Source: Streptomyces sp. NBC_00557 (GTDB lineage Bacteria > Actinomycetota > Actinomycetes > Streptomycetales > Streptomycetaceae). From it: DNA of 64,000 nucleotides. The position numbers and the translations under genes are program-made. The notes beneath the pieces are model-generated. The model made no database searches. It saw only the letters and a list, made by a program, of their open reading frames with translations, and was not told the DNA's origin. Where the stretch lies: contig NZ_CP107796.1 of the NCBI RefSeq assembly GCF_036345995.1, positions 4,464,001-4,528,000 on the forward strand, in the 5' to 3' direction. Of the stretch, positions 17,201 to 24,345 are shown piece after piece. Numbering within the stretch: the first letter of the stretch is position 1; every line of letters begins with the position of its first letter.

Positions 17201-19003
17201 GGCCAGGTGCTCCGCAAGGACTCGGCAGGCCAGGTGACGACGTACGCGTACGACTTCACGGACCAACTGGCTCAGGCTGTCGGCCCGGACGGCACGACCC
17301 TGACCCTGCTGCGCGACCGCCACGGCCGTCTCGTCTCGGAGACGGTGGGCGGCCGCACGGTGACGTACACCTACGACACTCTGGGCCGCCGCACGGGCCG
17401 CACGACCCCGACCGGCGCGGTCTCCACCTGGTCCTACGACGCGGCAGGTCGCCGTACCGGCATGGTGGCATCGGGCCGCCCGATCGACTTCACCTACGAC
17501 GAGGCGGGCCGCGAACTGACCCGCCACATAGCCGAAACGATCACCCTGGAGAACAGCTTCGACCCACTGGGCCGCCTGACGACTCAGTCGGTGACGGGGG
17601 CCGAGGGCGGTCTGATCCAGCACCGGTCGTACACCTACCGGGCCGACGGCAACGTGATCGGCATCAACGACCACCTGTCCGGCACCCGCCGCTTCGACCT
17701 CGACGCAACGGGCCGGGTGACGGCAGTCCACGCGGCGAACTGGACCGAGCGCTACGCGTACGACGAGGCAGGCAACCAGACCCAGGCGTCCTGGCCGTCG
17801 GACCACCCGGGCCAGGAGGCTACGGGCCCCCGCTCCTACGTGGGCACCCGCATCACCCGAGCCGGCAACGTCCGCTACGAACACGACGCACTCGGCCGCA
17901 TCACCCTCCGCCAGAAAACCCGCCTCTCCCGCAAGCCGGACACCTGGCGCTACGAATGGGACGCAGAAGACCGCCTGACCTCGGTCGTGACCCCGGACGG
18001 CACCCGCTGGCGCTACACCTACGACCCCCTCGGCCGCCGCACCGCAAAACTCCGCATGGCGGCCGACGGCGAGACGGTCGTGGAACGGGTCGACTTCACC
18101 TGGGACGGCACCACCCTCTGCGAACAGACCACCACCTCTGCCGACCTCCCCAACCCGGTCACCCTCACCTGGGACCACCAGGGCCTGCGCCCCCTGACCC
18201 AAACGGAACGCATCACCGCGGCCGACGCACCCCAAGAAGAGATCGACTCCCGCTTCTTTGTCATCGTCACCGACCTGGTCGGCACCCCGAACGAACTCAT
18301 AGACGAACAGGGCGAGATAGCCTGGCACACCCGAAGCACCCTCTGGGGAACAACGGCATGGGCGGCGAACAGCACCACGTACACCCCCCTACGCTTCCCA
18401 GGCCAGTACTACGACCCCGAAACCGGTCTCCACTACAACTACTTCCGCCATTACGACCCGGAAACGGCCCGATACCTCACACCAGACCCGCTCGGCCTCG
18501 CACCAGCAGCCAACCCAGCGGCATACGTCGACAACCCTCATATATGGGTCGATTCGCTTGGGTTGGCGCCGGACTATCCGGATGACGGGAAACAGAAACT
18601 ACCGACCGGCGGAGATGTTCCGGGGGATTCTCGGGGATACAGCAGACCGGATATCGGACGCTACGACTACTCATGGTCCACGTACGACAAGGCACTCTCA
18701 GCCGTACGGGAACGCCTCGGCGATTTGGGTCCAGATTCAATTAAGATGTACGACTACAACCCCAGGACGGGAGAGGGCACTGGAACCTTGATCGGTGAGC
18801 AAACTCCCGACAAGCAGCGTGGGTGGCGAATAGATAATCTCGATGGCCACGTAAATTATTGGGATTGGTCCACCGGCAAGAAGGGCAAGGGCGGTACGTA
18901 CGGCCACGACTGGTTCCCGGCGGACCCGTCAACGCCTGGATCTCGGCACATCGGATGGGCGCCATGGCAGGACAACAATGGCAACATAATCGAAGGTAAC
19001 TAA
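14279..19003 (+). CDS. RHS/YD-repeat polymorphic toxin with a distinct C-terminal toxin cassette
   Basis: 1574 residues from ATG 14279; the GTG one codon earlier is unlikely. Domain order: helical type VII-export-like N-terminus (1-250, including FRGEAADTFRRKFAAHQVKW), DUF6531 (about 395-470, GTDPINLATGKMYLPQTDV), many YD repeats (480-1290, such as YEYDAAGRLLSRRNALGQVT), the RHS core (about 1370-1425, PGQYYDPETGLHYNYFRHYD, YLTPDPLGL). The last about 145 residues after DSLGLAP are the toxin. The repeats form a cage that releases the toxin. The cassette carries GWRIDNLDGHVNYWDWSTGK and GTYGHDWFPADP, with conserved-looking H, D and W, but no toxin family I can name. GC content falls and AT-rich codons appear exactly at the cassette, pointing to cassette exchange. 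An immunity candidate follows after 41 nt. Confidence 0.93.
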   Translation: MSFTSKFNHVVGSLKSGYDDAKRETGHLLDEGAHGLGDALDFVGAHGTADKVDDWGDNVASRLGAHVDEQQLGETDDPKELIHGDASKLRETAGHLKNFAAAFGAVAAGMQKLDSSGFRGEAADTFRRKFAAHQVKWRQAADACGQAASALENFAHTVEWAQGQAREAVAKYREGTAASEAHHKQVQAYTDAVDQGSKNPGPKPPEQDPGDAARHAAEQILAAARRQRNQLAAEAAERVKAALEHAPHEPSALNQLKLDGADVLDAAKTEDMRFFGGFVRGVGDLNNLLRNANPLDPYALTHPYEALQSKVELLGGAVHLLTHPTETGDKLWNSFLKDPGGVGGELAPQFLIPEAGAEEVAVDGARVAEDGVKGAEGAESAAGKAPRETVNEDPPQHSHDENSTENGGTDPINLATGKMYLPQTDVTLPGALPLLLTRRVESGYRLGRWFGPSWSSTLDQRLEIDAEGVVYVTEDGLLLSYPHPAPGVPTVASHGPRLPLDRVDGGYTITDPHTGRVRHFADRGDSLAVLEQIDDRNGNWISFEYDAEGTPVGVFAGSGQGVRITTDAGRITAYHLAETGEELKRFAYTDGNLTEVFNSSGLPLRFTYDDRGRVTSWTDTNDRSYSYEYDEQDRCIAEGGSAGHMTLRLTYEGPDPTTGLRTTTATTGEGHTRRYLVNDTWQVVAETDALGATTRYVRDRHHRLTSTTNPLGHTTTFEYDEAGNLTRLVRPDGREARAEYNDLGLPVKVINPDGTVIRQTYDERGNRTSVTDLAGQTTRFTYDEAGHLTSITDPLGHTTTVLCDRAGLPVQVTDPLGAVTRYERDALGRPTTITDPTGATTRLEWTLEGHLTRRTAPDGTTETWTYDGEGNCTTHTDALGGVTRFEYTHFDLLTARTGPDGVRYEFAHDAELRLTKVTNPQGLTWRYEYDAAGRLVAETDFDDRALRYEYDAAGRLLSRRNALGQVTSFERNELGQVLRKDSAGQVTTYAYDFTDQLAQAVGPDGTTLTLLRDRHGRLVSETVGGRTVTYTYDTLGRRTGRTTPTGAVSTWSYDAAGRRTGMVASGRPIDFTYDEAGRELTRHIAETITLENSFDPLGRLTTQSVTGAEGGLIQHRSYTYRADGNVIGINDHLSGTRRFDLDATGRVTAVHAANWTERYAYDEAGNQTQASWPSDHPGQEATGPRSYVGTRITRAGNVRYEHDALGRITLRQKTRLSRKPDTWRYEWDAEDRLTSVVTPDGTRWRYTYDPLGRRTAKLRMAADGETVVERVDFTWDGTTLCEQTTTSADLPNPVTLTWDHQGLRPLTQTERITAADAPQEEIDSRFFVIVTDLVGTPNELIDEQGEIAWHTRSTLWGTTAWAANSTTYTPLRFPGQYYDPETGLHYNYFRHYDPETARYLTPDPLGLAPAANPAAYVDNPHIWVDSLGLAPDYPDDGKQKLPTGGDVPGDSRGYSRPDIGRYDYSWSTYDKALSAVRERLGDLGPDSIKMYDYNPRTGEGTGTLIGEQTPDKQRGWRIDNLDGHVNYWDWSTGKKGKGGTYGHDWFPADPSTPGSRHIGWAPWQDNNGNIIEGN

Positions 19004-19044
19004 ACCAAGGAAATAAGGAATCCTGAGGGCGAAAGGAACCGGAA

Positions 19045-19443
19045 ATGCCTCCCCGTCTAAGTGAAATCTTGAGCTCAATAGGGACCGAAGCGAATGCGGC
19101 AACCTTCGAACAGTTTCTGCATGAGCTCGGTGGTTCGCTTGAAAGGCTTGCCGATCTCACTCGAAACGCAGATCGCTCAGTCGATGTGACAGACTTTGAT
19201 GCGAATGAACTGAAGGGCGCTTTTCGCGACTCGATCGAAGACGTGGGACAAGAAGTGATTATCGCGTGGCCCGCTGACCATGTAGCGGCGCGGACCGCCT
19301 ATCGGGATGCACTTGAGCGGATCGACGACCTCTGGTACCCAAGCATGGATGACTTGGTGGTCATTGATACCCGAGAAGAAATGGGAAGGATCATCATTCT
19401 CGATCACGAAGAGAGACTCTTCTCCGCCTCACTCGCCACCTGA
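19045..19443 (+). CDS. Putative immunity protein for the RHS toxin
   Basis: 132 residues, acidic, with an ATG after AAAGGAACCGGAA. No signal or membrane span. Helical N-terminal half (FEQFLHELGGSLERLADLTR) and a mixed C-terminal half ending DDLVVIDTREEMGRIIILDH. Its base composition matches the low-GC toxin cassette and not the surrounding genome, and it lies 41 nt behind the toxin stop, the classic immunity position. The family is not recognised; function is inferred from context. Confidence 0.75.
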   Translation: MPPRLSEILSSIGTEANAATFEQFLHELGGSLERLADLTRNADRSVDVTDFDANELKGAFRDSIEDVGQEVIIAWPADHVAARTAYRDALERIDDLWYPSMDDLVVIDTREEMGRIIILDHEERLFSASLAT

Positions 19444-19854
19444 GTGTTAAGTCGGGGTCAGCGATGAGAATGAACGACAAGATGCTTGCTCTGGATTGAA
19501 TGTGGTGGTGCTGAAGAGAGAGCTTCGAGCCGACACACCGGGCGTGGTCCCATCCGACCGAGGTCGACCCTTTCAGCGCAGCTGCACGCCAGCTGGCACC
19601 GCTCGATGCGTTCACTCAAGAGGCCTGCACCGCGTCGGATAACACGCACGACTGTCTCGCCGCACCCGACGTTTCCTGCGAGAACGGGGAAGCGAAGGCG
19701 GAACACGTCGATTGGGGCATCGCATATCTCGGCGGCACTTCCGGAGACAGACGCTCCGGTGCTGCCGGATCCAGCGTCGGGGGAGCGGTGTCGTGGCCGT
19801 AGCATGGTCGCTGACTCGTGCTTCAAGTTGCAGACAATTGAACCGGGGGAAGGC
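19444..19854. other. Intergenic stretch behind the toxin-immunity pair; no intact gene
   Basis: No frame here has a good start and ribosome site. One plus-strand frame stays open from about 19514 to the stop at about 19799, encoding a segment such as HPTEVDPFSAAARQLAPLDA with four cysteines, but it lacks a start codon in place. It may be a remnant of an older toxin or immunity cassette, or chance. GC content rises back towards the genome average across it. Confidence 0.4.
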
Positions 19855-21111
19855 ATGTCGTTCGGTCCGCCGCCTGTGGGATTCGGGCCTGCTGCCCCGC
19901 CTGCCTGGACGCCTCCGACGGACATCGAGCAGGCGTTGTGGGAAGCCAAGGCGCGTGAGGACTGGGCTGCGTACTTCGACACGCTCGCTCGGCACCATCT
20001 CTACTTCGAGATACGGCGCGACAAGGCGGATGCCGATTCCACCAAGCTTCATACCGTGTTCGGGCACGATCCCCGGGTGGCCGGCGGGCGGATCTGGGCC
20101 GTCTACACCGAGGGCATGCTGCCCGTTCCCGAGCCGCACCGCGTGTTCGAGCGGAGGTCGCTCAGATGGTTCGCGCGGGGGTGGGCGCCCGCCGATCCGC
20201 CGTGGATCGTGGTCAACCCCGGCAGCCCCTGCGAGGCCTTCCTCCCCTCCGCACCGCCGCACTCCGGGGTCTGGGGCCGGCACGGTGAGCGGCTCGGCGT
20301 TCCGGGATGCGGTCTGCGGCTGCGCACGCTCCAGGTCGGGGGACCGTTGCAGGGCGCCGTCGCCCACGGGCTGGCCTGCGGGGCTCTGCTGCTGGCACGT
20401 TGCGGGCGTCCGTGGAACGCCTTGGCGTTCCACGGTCACGGTTACCTCCAGGAACGCGAGCGGCTGAAGGAGTCGTGGGGTGTCACCAGCCGCGCCGACT
20501 GGCAGGAACAGCAGCGCACCCTCCTCGACCCCGACGGCGTCAACCCCGTGTGGGAGTTCGCCCTCGAACTGCGTCGCACCATCGCGCGTGACTTCGGCGG
20601 GTACGTCGACACCGCGTACTGGCGCGACGCCGCCGCCCGTGTGCTGCGCCGGCGGGCGGAGGGGGAGGTGGTCATCACTCCGGACGGAGTCACCACCGCC
20701 CCTGCCACCCCGGGTCCCGAGACCGAGGCGCGGGTCAACGGGGTGCAGCAACTCATCGGCAGGATCGCGCGTTACGAGGCGCGGTTCCGGGCCGATGGGC
20801 TGCTGGACGAGAACGGGTTCGTCTCCTCCGTGTATGCCTGGAACCTGGGACGGGCCTCCGGCATGGCGCGGTGGGGTCTGGGTTCCCGTTACTGCGACCT
20901 CGCGGAGGCGGAGGCGGCCGTCCTGGAGGCCGGCCGGGCCGCTGCACGCTCCTACCGGTCCTGGCAGGACTTCTCCGCCGCCTACATCCTGGGGCGGTGC
21001 CTGCACTTCGACGAGGAGGAGTTCGGCGGGTGGTACACGGGCGTGCTGGAAGTGCACCGGCTCCTGATGTCCGCGCCCGGCAGCCCGTGGCTCACCATTC
21101 CGTTCCGGTGA
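19855..21111 (+). CDS. DUF1266 domain protein
   Basis: 418 residues from ATG 19855, preceded by GGGGGAAGGC. The N-terminal part (about 20-170: ALWEAKAREDWAAYFDTLAR, VFGHDPRVAGGRIWAVYTEG) looks SseB-like. The C-terminal part (about 200-415) fits DUF1266: KESWGVTSRADWQEQQRTLL, VYAWNLGRASGMARWGLGSR and SWQDFSAAYILGRCLHFDEE. DUF1266 proteins recur near contact-dependent toxin genes, so this may be a further accessory or immunity-type member of the island. That link is inference. Confidence 0.85.
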   Translation: MSFGPPPVGFGPAAPPAWTPPTDIEQALWEAKAREDWAAYFDTLARHHLYFEIRRDKADADSTKLHTVFGHDPRVAGGRIWAVYTEGMLPVPEPHRVFERRSLRWFARGWAPADPPWIVVNPGSPCEAFLPSAPPHSGVWGRHGERLGVPGCGLRLRTLQVGGPLQGAVAHGLACGALLLARCGRPWNALAFHGHGYLQERERLKESWGVTSRADWQEQQRTLLDPDGVNPVWEFALELRRTIARDFGGYVDTAYWRDAAARVLRRRAEGEVVITPDGVTTAPATPGPETEARVNGVQQLIGRIARYEARFRADGLLDENGFVSSVYAWNLGRASGMARWGLGSRYCDLAEAEAAVLEAGRAAARSYRSWQDFSAAYILGRCLHFDEEEFGGWYTGVLEVHRLLMSAPGSPWLTIPFR

Positions 21112-21140
21112 GCTGACAGCCGGCTGGGGGCCGGGGTTTC

Positions 21141-21785
21141 TCAGGCCGACAGCATCTCCAGCTCCGAGGTGAGGTTGTACCGCGCCGTCGCCTCCCAGTG
21201 CTCCCGGCCGTACGGGGTGTGGAAAAGGCGGGGGAGGGCGAGGAGTTGGCGGAGGATCGCCGCGCGGCCCTCGCGGAAGGCGTCGTTCGGGACGAAGTGG
21301 TACTCCTCGCGGACCTCGGCGGTGTAGACGGCGTACGCCGACGGGGGCGCGGCCAGGATGGCGAGGTCGGCGTCGCACAGGACCTGGCCGTCACGGTCGT
21401 CGTCGGCCGGGTCGTGGGTGACGGTGAGGCGGACCAGGCGGGCCACCTCCGCGGTCTTCGCCTCGGGAACACCCGCTTCCGGCAGGGCGCGCTCGGCCAG
21501 CCGGGCCGAGCGTTCCTCGTTCTCGGAGCGCTCGGGAAGGTAGACGGCGTCGTGGAACCAGGCGGCCAGGCGTACGACGTCCGGGTCGGCGGCGTACTTC
21601 TCCAGGACGTCGACGTGGTCCAGGACCGCCGTCAGGTGTTCCACGGTGTGGTAGCGACGCTGCGGCTCCCGCCAGCGGGTGAGCAGGTTGTCGGCGTACG
21701 GCGCCGGGTCGGGGCCGCCACCGGGCGCGCGGGCTGCTTCCAGCGCGCGGGCGAAGCGGAGGCGCAGGGCTTCGAGGTCGGCCAT
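21141..21785 (-). CDS. HD-domain metal-dependent phosphohydrolase
   Basis: 214 residues. The HD motif is visible as RYHTVEHL near residue 43, AAWFHDAVY near 75, VTHDPADDDRDG and LCDADLAIL around 135: the H...HD...D metal-ligand set of predicted metal-dependent HD phosphohydrolases. The substrate is unknown. No signal peptide. It diverges from the isomerase-like gene at 21835 across 49 nt. Confidence 0.9.
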   Translation of the reverse strand: MADLEALRLRFARALEAARAPGGGPDPAPYADNLLTRWREPQRRYHTVEHLTAVLDHVDVLEKYAADPDVVRLAAWFHDAVYLPERSENEERSARLAERALPEAGVPEAKTAEVARLVRLTVTHDPADDDRDGQVLCDADLAILAAPPSAYAVYTAEVREEYHFVPNDAFREGRAAILRQLLALPRLFHTPYGREHWEATARYNLTSELEMLSA

Positions 21786-21834
21786 GTGCCCATTGTTCCG
21801 TGACGCACGCCGTCGGCGCCCCTAGCGTGGCCCC

Positions 21835-22503
21835 ATGACTGACGTACAGGAAGTACGGGACCCCGAACTGCCCGGGCGGCTGCTCAGCCTCGAGCGGGAC
21901 GCCCTGATACCGCTGCTGCGCTCGCGCCCGGACGCGGACTTCGCGCTGCCGACCACCGCGTGTCCGGGGTGGTCGGTGCGGGATGTGCTGGCGCACTGCT
22001 CGGCCGCGTTGATCAGGGTGGTGGAGGGCCGGTTCGAGCGGGGCGTGTTCTCGCCCGAGTCCAACGACCGGGACATCGCCGAACGGGCCGAGTGGTCGAA
22101 CGCGCAGGTCGTGGACGAGCTGGAGCGCGGGATGACCGAGGCCGGGCCGGTGATCGCCGACGCGGGCGGGGCGCTCGACATGATCGCGCTGGGGGAGTGG
22201 GTGCACGCCGGTGACGTGCGCGACGTCCTCGGCGCGCCGGGGGCGTACGCGGGGGCCGGGCTGCCGGACGCCCTGACGCTGCTCGTCCGGATCACCCGGG
22301 AGAGGGATCACCTGCCGCTCCACGCCGACCTGGACGACGTGGACGAGCCGCTGCGGTTCGGCGCGCCGGTGGCCGCGGCGCCGCCCGCCCGGTACATCGG
22401 CGACGCGGCCACGCTGGTACGGCTGTACGCCGGGCGGCGGGTGGACGGGGACGGGTACGAGCTGGCCGGCGCCCGGGAGGGGGACCTCAACATCTTCGGG
22501 TGA
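21835..22503 (+). CDS. Maleylpyruvate isomerase-family mycothiol-dependent enzyme
   Basis: 222 residues. The MDMPI N-terminal DinB-fold motif ACPGWSVRDVLAHCSAALIR is present near 45-64, with further family segments ALGEWVHAGDVRDVLGAP and PPARYIGDAATLVRLYAGRR. The family uses mycothiol as cofactor in isomerisation or detoxification; the substrate here is undetermined. It is followed by a tandem repeat and a terminator-like hairpin before cutC. Confidence 0.9.
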   Translation: MTDVQEVRDPELPGRLLSLERDALIPLLRSRPDADFALPTTACPGWSVRDVLAHCSAALIRVVEGRFERGVFSPESNDRDIAERAEWSNAQVVDELERGMTEAGPVIADAGGALDMIALGEWVHAGDVRDVLGAPGAYAGAGLPDALTLLVRITRERDHLPLHADLDDVDEPLRFGAPVAAAPPARYIGDAATLVRLYAGRRVDGDGYELAGAREGDLNIFG

Positions 22504-22553
22504 CCGGGTTCCCTCGGCTGACGGGGTTCGCTCGGTGACGGGTTCCCTCGGGT
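22502..22553 (+). repeat. Three tandem 17-18-bp repeats
   Basis: Imperfect copies of GACSGGGTTCSCTCGGST begin at 22502, 22520 and 22537. They follow immediately after the stop of the upstream gene, and the third copy also forms the left arm of a hairpin. They look like simple duplication within a terminator region. Confidence 0.6.
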
Positions 22554-22567
22554 GGCGCGGGAACCCG
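22539..22567 (+). terminator. Stem-loop downstream of the isomerase-like gene
   Basis: CGGGTTCCC (22539-22547) pairs with GGGAACCCG (22559-22567) over an 11-nt loop, 36 nt after the stop codon at 22503. There is no U-tract, as is usual in streptomycetes. Termination is the simplest reading. Confidence 0.55.
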
Positions 22568-22590
22568 CCGGGCACAGGCGTAGTCTTGGA

Positions 22591-22606
22591 ATTGGACTAG
22601 ACCTGT
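22591..22606. promoter_or_regulatory. DasR-box-like (dre) element upstream of cutC
   Basis: ATTGGACTAGACCTGT matches the published DasR consensus AGTGGTCTAGACCAGT at 13 of 16 positions, including the central CTAGACC. It lies 70 bp before the cutC start and overlaps a promoter-like segment. DasR is the GntR-type regulator responding to glucosamine-6-phosphate in Streptomyces. Binding here is a prediction from similarity only. Confidence 0.5.
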
Positions 22607-22676
22607 AGAGCCGTCGGTCGTGTCGGCCGTACCCGCCGCGGAGCCGATGAACGCCGATGAAGATGAATGGGGTGCC

Positions 22677-23390
22677 ATGAGCAAGCGTGCAGTCCTGGAG
22701 GTGATCGCCCTCGACGTCGAGGACGCGGTCGCCGCCCAGGCCGGAGGCGCGGACCGCCTGGAACTCGTCACCGACATGGCGGCCGACGGGCTCACCCCGT
22801 CGGCGTCCGTCTTCGCCGGGATCCGGGCCGCCGTCGACATCGACCTGCGCGTGATGCTCCGCCTCACGGACGGGTTCGCGGCCGGCGACGTCTCACGGCT
22901 GGTGGGCGTGGCCGGGGAGCTGCGGGAGGCCGGCGCCGACCAGTTCGTGCTCGGCTTTCTCGACGGGGACGGCGGGGTGGACCTCGCCGCGGTGGAACGG
23001 CTGGCCGACGTGCTGGACGGCTGCGCGTGGACGTTCCACCGGGCGATCGACCGCGCCGCCGACCGCGACGCCCTGCGCAAGCAGCTCGCCGGCCTTCCCG
23101 GCCTCGACACCTACCTCACCGCCGGGTCCCCCGCCGGGGTCGACGAGGGGCTGCCCACACTGGTCGAGGAGGCGGGGCGGCGCGGTGAGCCGGGGTACGG
23201 ACAGGAACTCCTGGTCGGCGGCGGCCTGCGCCTGGAGCACGTCCCCCGGCTGCGGGCCGCCGGCATCGACGCCTTCCACATCGGCGGCGCGGCGCGCTCC
23301 GCGGGGTGGGACGGGGCGGTCTCCGAGCAGGCCGTGGCCGAGTGGCGCAGGGTGCTGGACGGGGGAGTCGCCCGGCAGGTGGCCCCCTAG
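22677..23390 (+). CDS. cutC: CutC-family protein
   Basis: 237 residues from ATG 22677. The TIM-barrel CutC family is evident: LEVIALDVEDAVAAQAGGAD and RLELVTDMAADGLTPS at the N-terminus, FHRAIDRAADRD in the middle, and TAGSPAGVDEGLP and LLVGGGLRLEHVPRLRAAGI towards the C-terminus. The family was linked to copper homeostasis in enterobacteria, but that role is disputed and not shown in Streptomyces. A DasR-like box upstream would instead tie it to amino-sugar signalling. Confidence 0.92.
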   Translation: MSKRAVLEVIALDVEDAVAAQAGGADRLELVTDMAADGLTPSASVFAGIRAAVDIDLRVMLRLTDGFAAGDVSRLVGVAGELREAGADQFVLGFLDGDGGVDLAAVERLADVLDGCAWTFHRAIDRAADRDALRKQLAGLPGLDTYLTAGSPAGVDEGLPTLVEEAGRRGEPGYGQELLVGGGLRLEHVPRLRAAGIDAFHIGGAARSAGWDGAVSEQAVAEWRRVLDGGVARQVAP

Positions 23391-23440
23391 CGCCTCGGGT
23401 GGGCGCCGGCGGGTGGGGCCCTGGGGCCTCGGGTGTCCGG

Positions 23441-24289
23441 CTAGCCGTTCAGCGGTTGCAGGCACAGCGACAGGTCGCCGTCCTTGCTGTATTCCGGATC
23501 GGCGAGATAGTCCCCGGCCGGACAGGAGCCGCTGTCGGGGGAGAGGACCCGGAACTCGGCCTGCGATGAGCCGCAGTCGACGGGCCGCAGATCCTGGTCG
23601 GACCAGTCGCCGTCGTTCCGGGCACAGGAGCCGACCGTCAGAGTCGGGTGGTCACTGCCGCTGGGGCCGGCCACCAGTCCGATGACCATGAGCGCAGGAA
23701 CGGCCAGCATCACCAGGCCGAGCAGGCACAGCGGGATCAGGGCCAGCACCCCGGCCGGCCGCTGGAACACCGGCTTGCCCGGATCCAGTGGCGGCCGCCA
23801 TCCGGGCGTGACCGTGGCGGGGATGCGTCGTATCGCGGACCGGGCGCCGAGATTGATCAGCAGGGTGACGGGCGTGATGAACACCGACATCGGACCCCAC
23901 CAGCCCAGCAGCAGGGTGTCGGCCTGCATCTGCCGGAAGACGGCCAGTCCGCAGGTGTGGCACAGGACGCCCCGCCGCCGCAGGAACCGCATGATGACCA
24001 GCATGCCCTGGTGGCCACGGACCGTCACCGGCGCGGCGGGCGCCGCCCCGCAGACCTCGCACACGGCGGCCGGCCCACCCGGCGGCAGCGGCGCGCCACC
24101 GTACTGCGGCACCGCGGCGAGGGCTGGCGGGTACGCGCCAGGACCCTGGACGTACGGCCCCGGAGCCGGCCGGTGCGGTCCAGGAACGGCCTGATAGGGC
24201 CCGGGACCCGCCTGGTACGGCCCAGGACCGGGCTGGTACGGCCCGGGGGTCTGCTGGTACGCCGGGTGCGGAGGCGGTGGAGTGCTCAA
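23441..24289 (-). CDS. Proline-rich membrane protein with a cysteine-pair motif
   Basis: 282 residues from TTG 24289, which follows GGAAAGGCCTCCG; a GTG at 24325 would add 12 residues. The N-terminus repeats PGPYQ-type units (PGPYQPGPGPYQAGPGPYQA), then CEVCGAAP and CHTCG form a zinc-ribbon-like set near residues 80-120. Two hydrophobic regions follow (MSVFITPVTLLINLG, and LALIPLCLLGLVMLAVPALM). The C-terminal about 80 residues are probably outside the cell, with four cysteines (SCARND, VDCGSS, SCPAGD, LCLQPL). The layout resembles the LppU/SCO3897-like envelope proteins. Function unknown. Confidence 0.8.
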   Translation of the reverse strand: MSTPPPPHPAYQQTPGPYQPGPGPYQAGPGPYQAVPGPHRPAPGPYVQGPGAYPPALAAVPQYGGAPLPPGGPAAVCEVCGAAPAAPVTVRGHQGMLVIMRFLRRRGVLCHTCGLAVFRQMQADTLLLGWWGPMSVFITPVTLLINLGARSAIRRIPATVTPGWRPPLDPGKPVFQRPAGVLALIPLCLLGLVMLAVPALMVIGLVAGPSGSDHPTLTVGSCARNDGDWSDQDLRPVDCGSSQAEFRVLSPDSGSCPAGDYLADPEYSKDGDLSLCLQPLNG

Positions 24290-24345
24290 CGGAGGCCTTT
24301 CCGTGGGGACATGCCGGAACGGCACGACACCCTAGCCGTCTGCCG

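Noticed and set aside
14273..18328. Very long open frame antisense to the RHS gene
   Set aside because: It mirrors the high-GC repeat-coding strand, has no ribosome site, and its Arg/Val-rich composition is typical of shadow frames.
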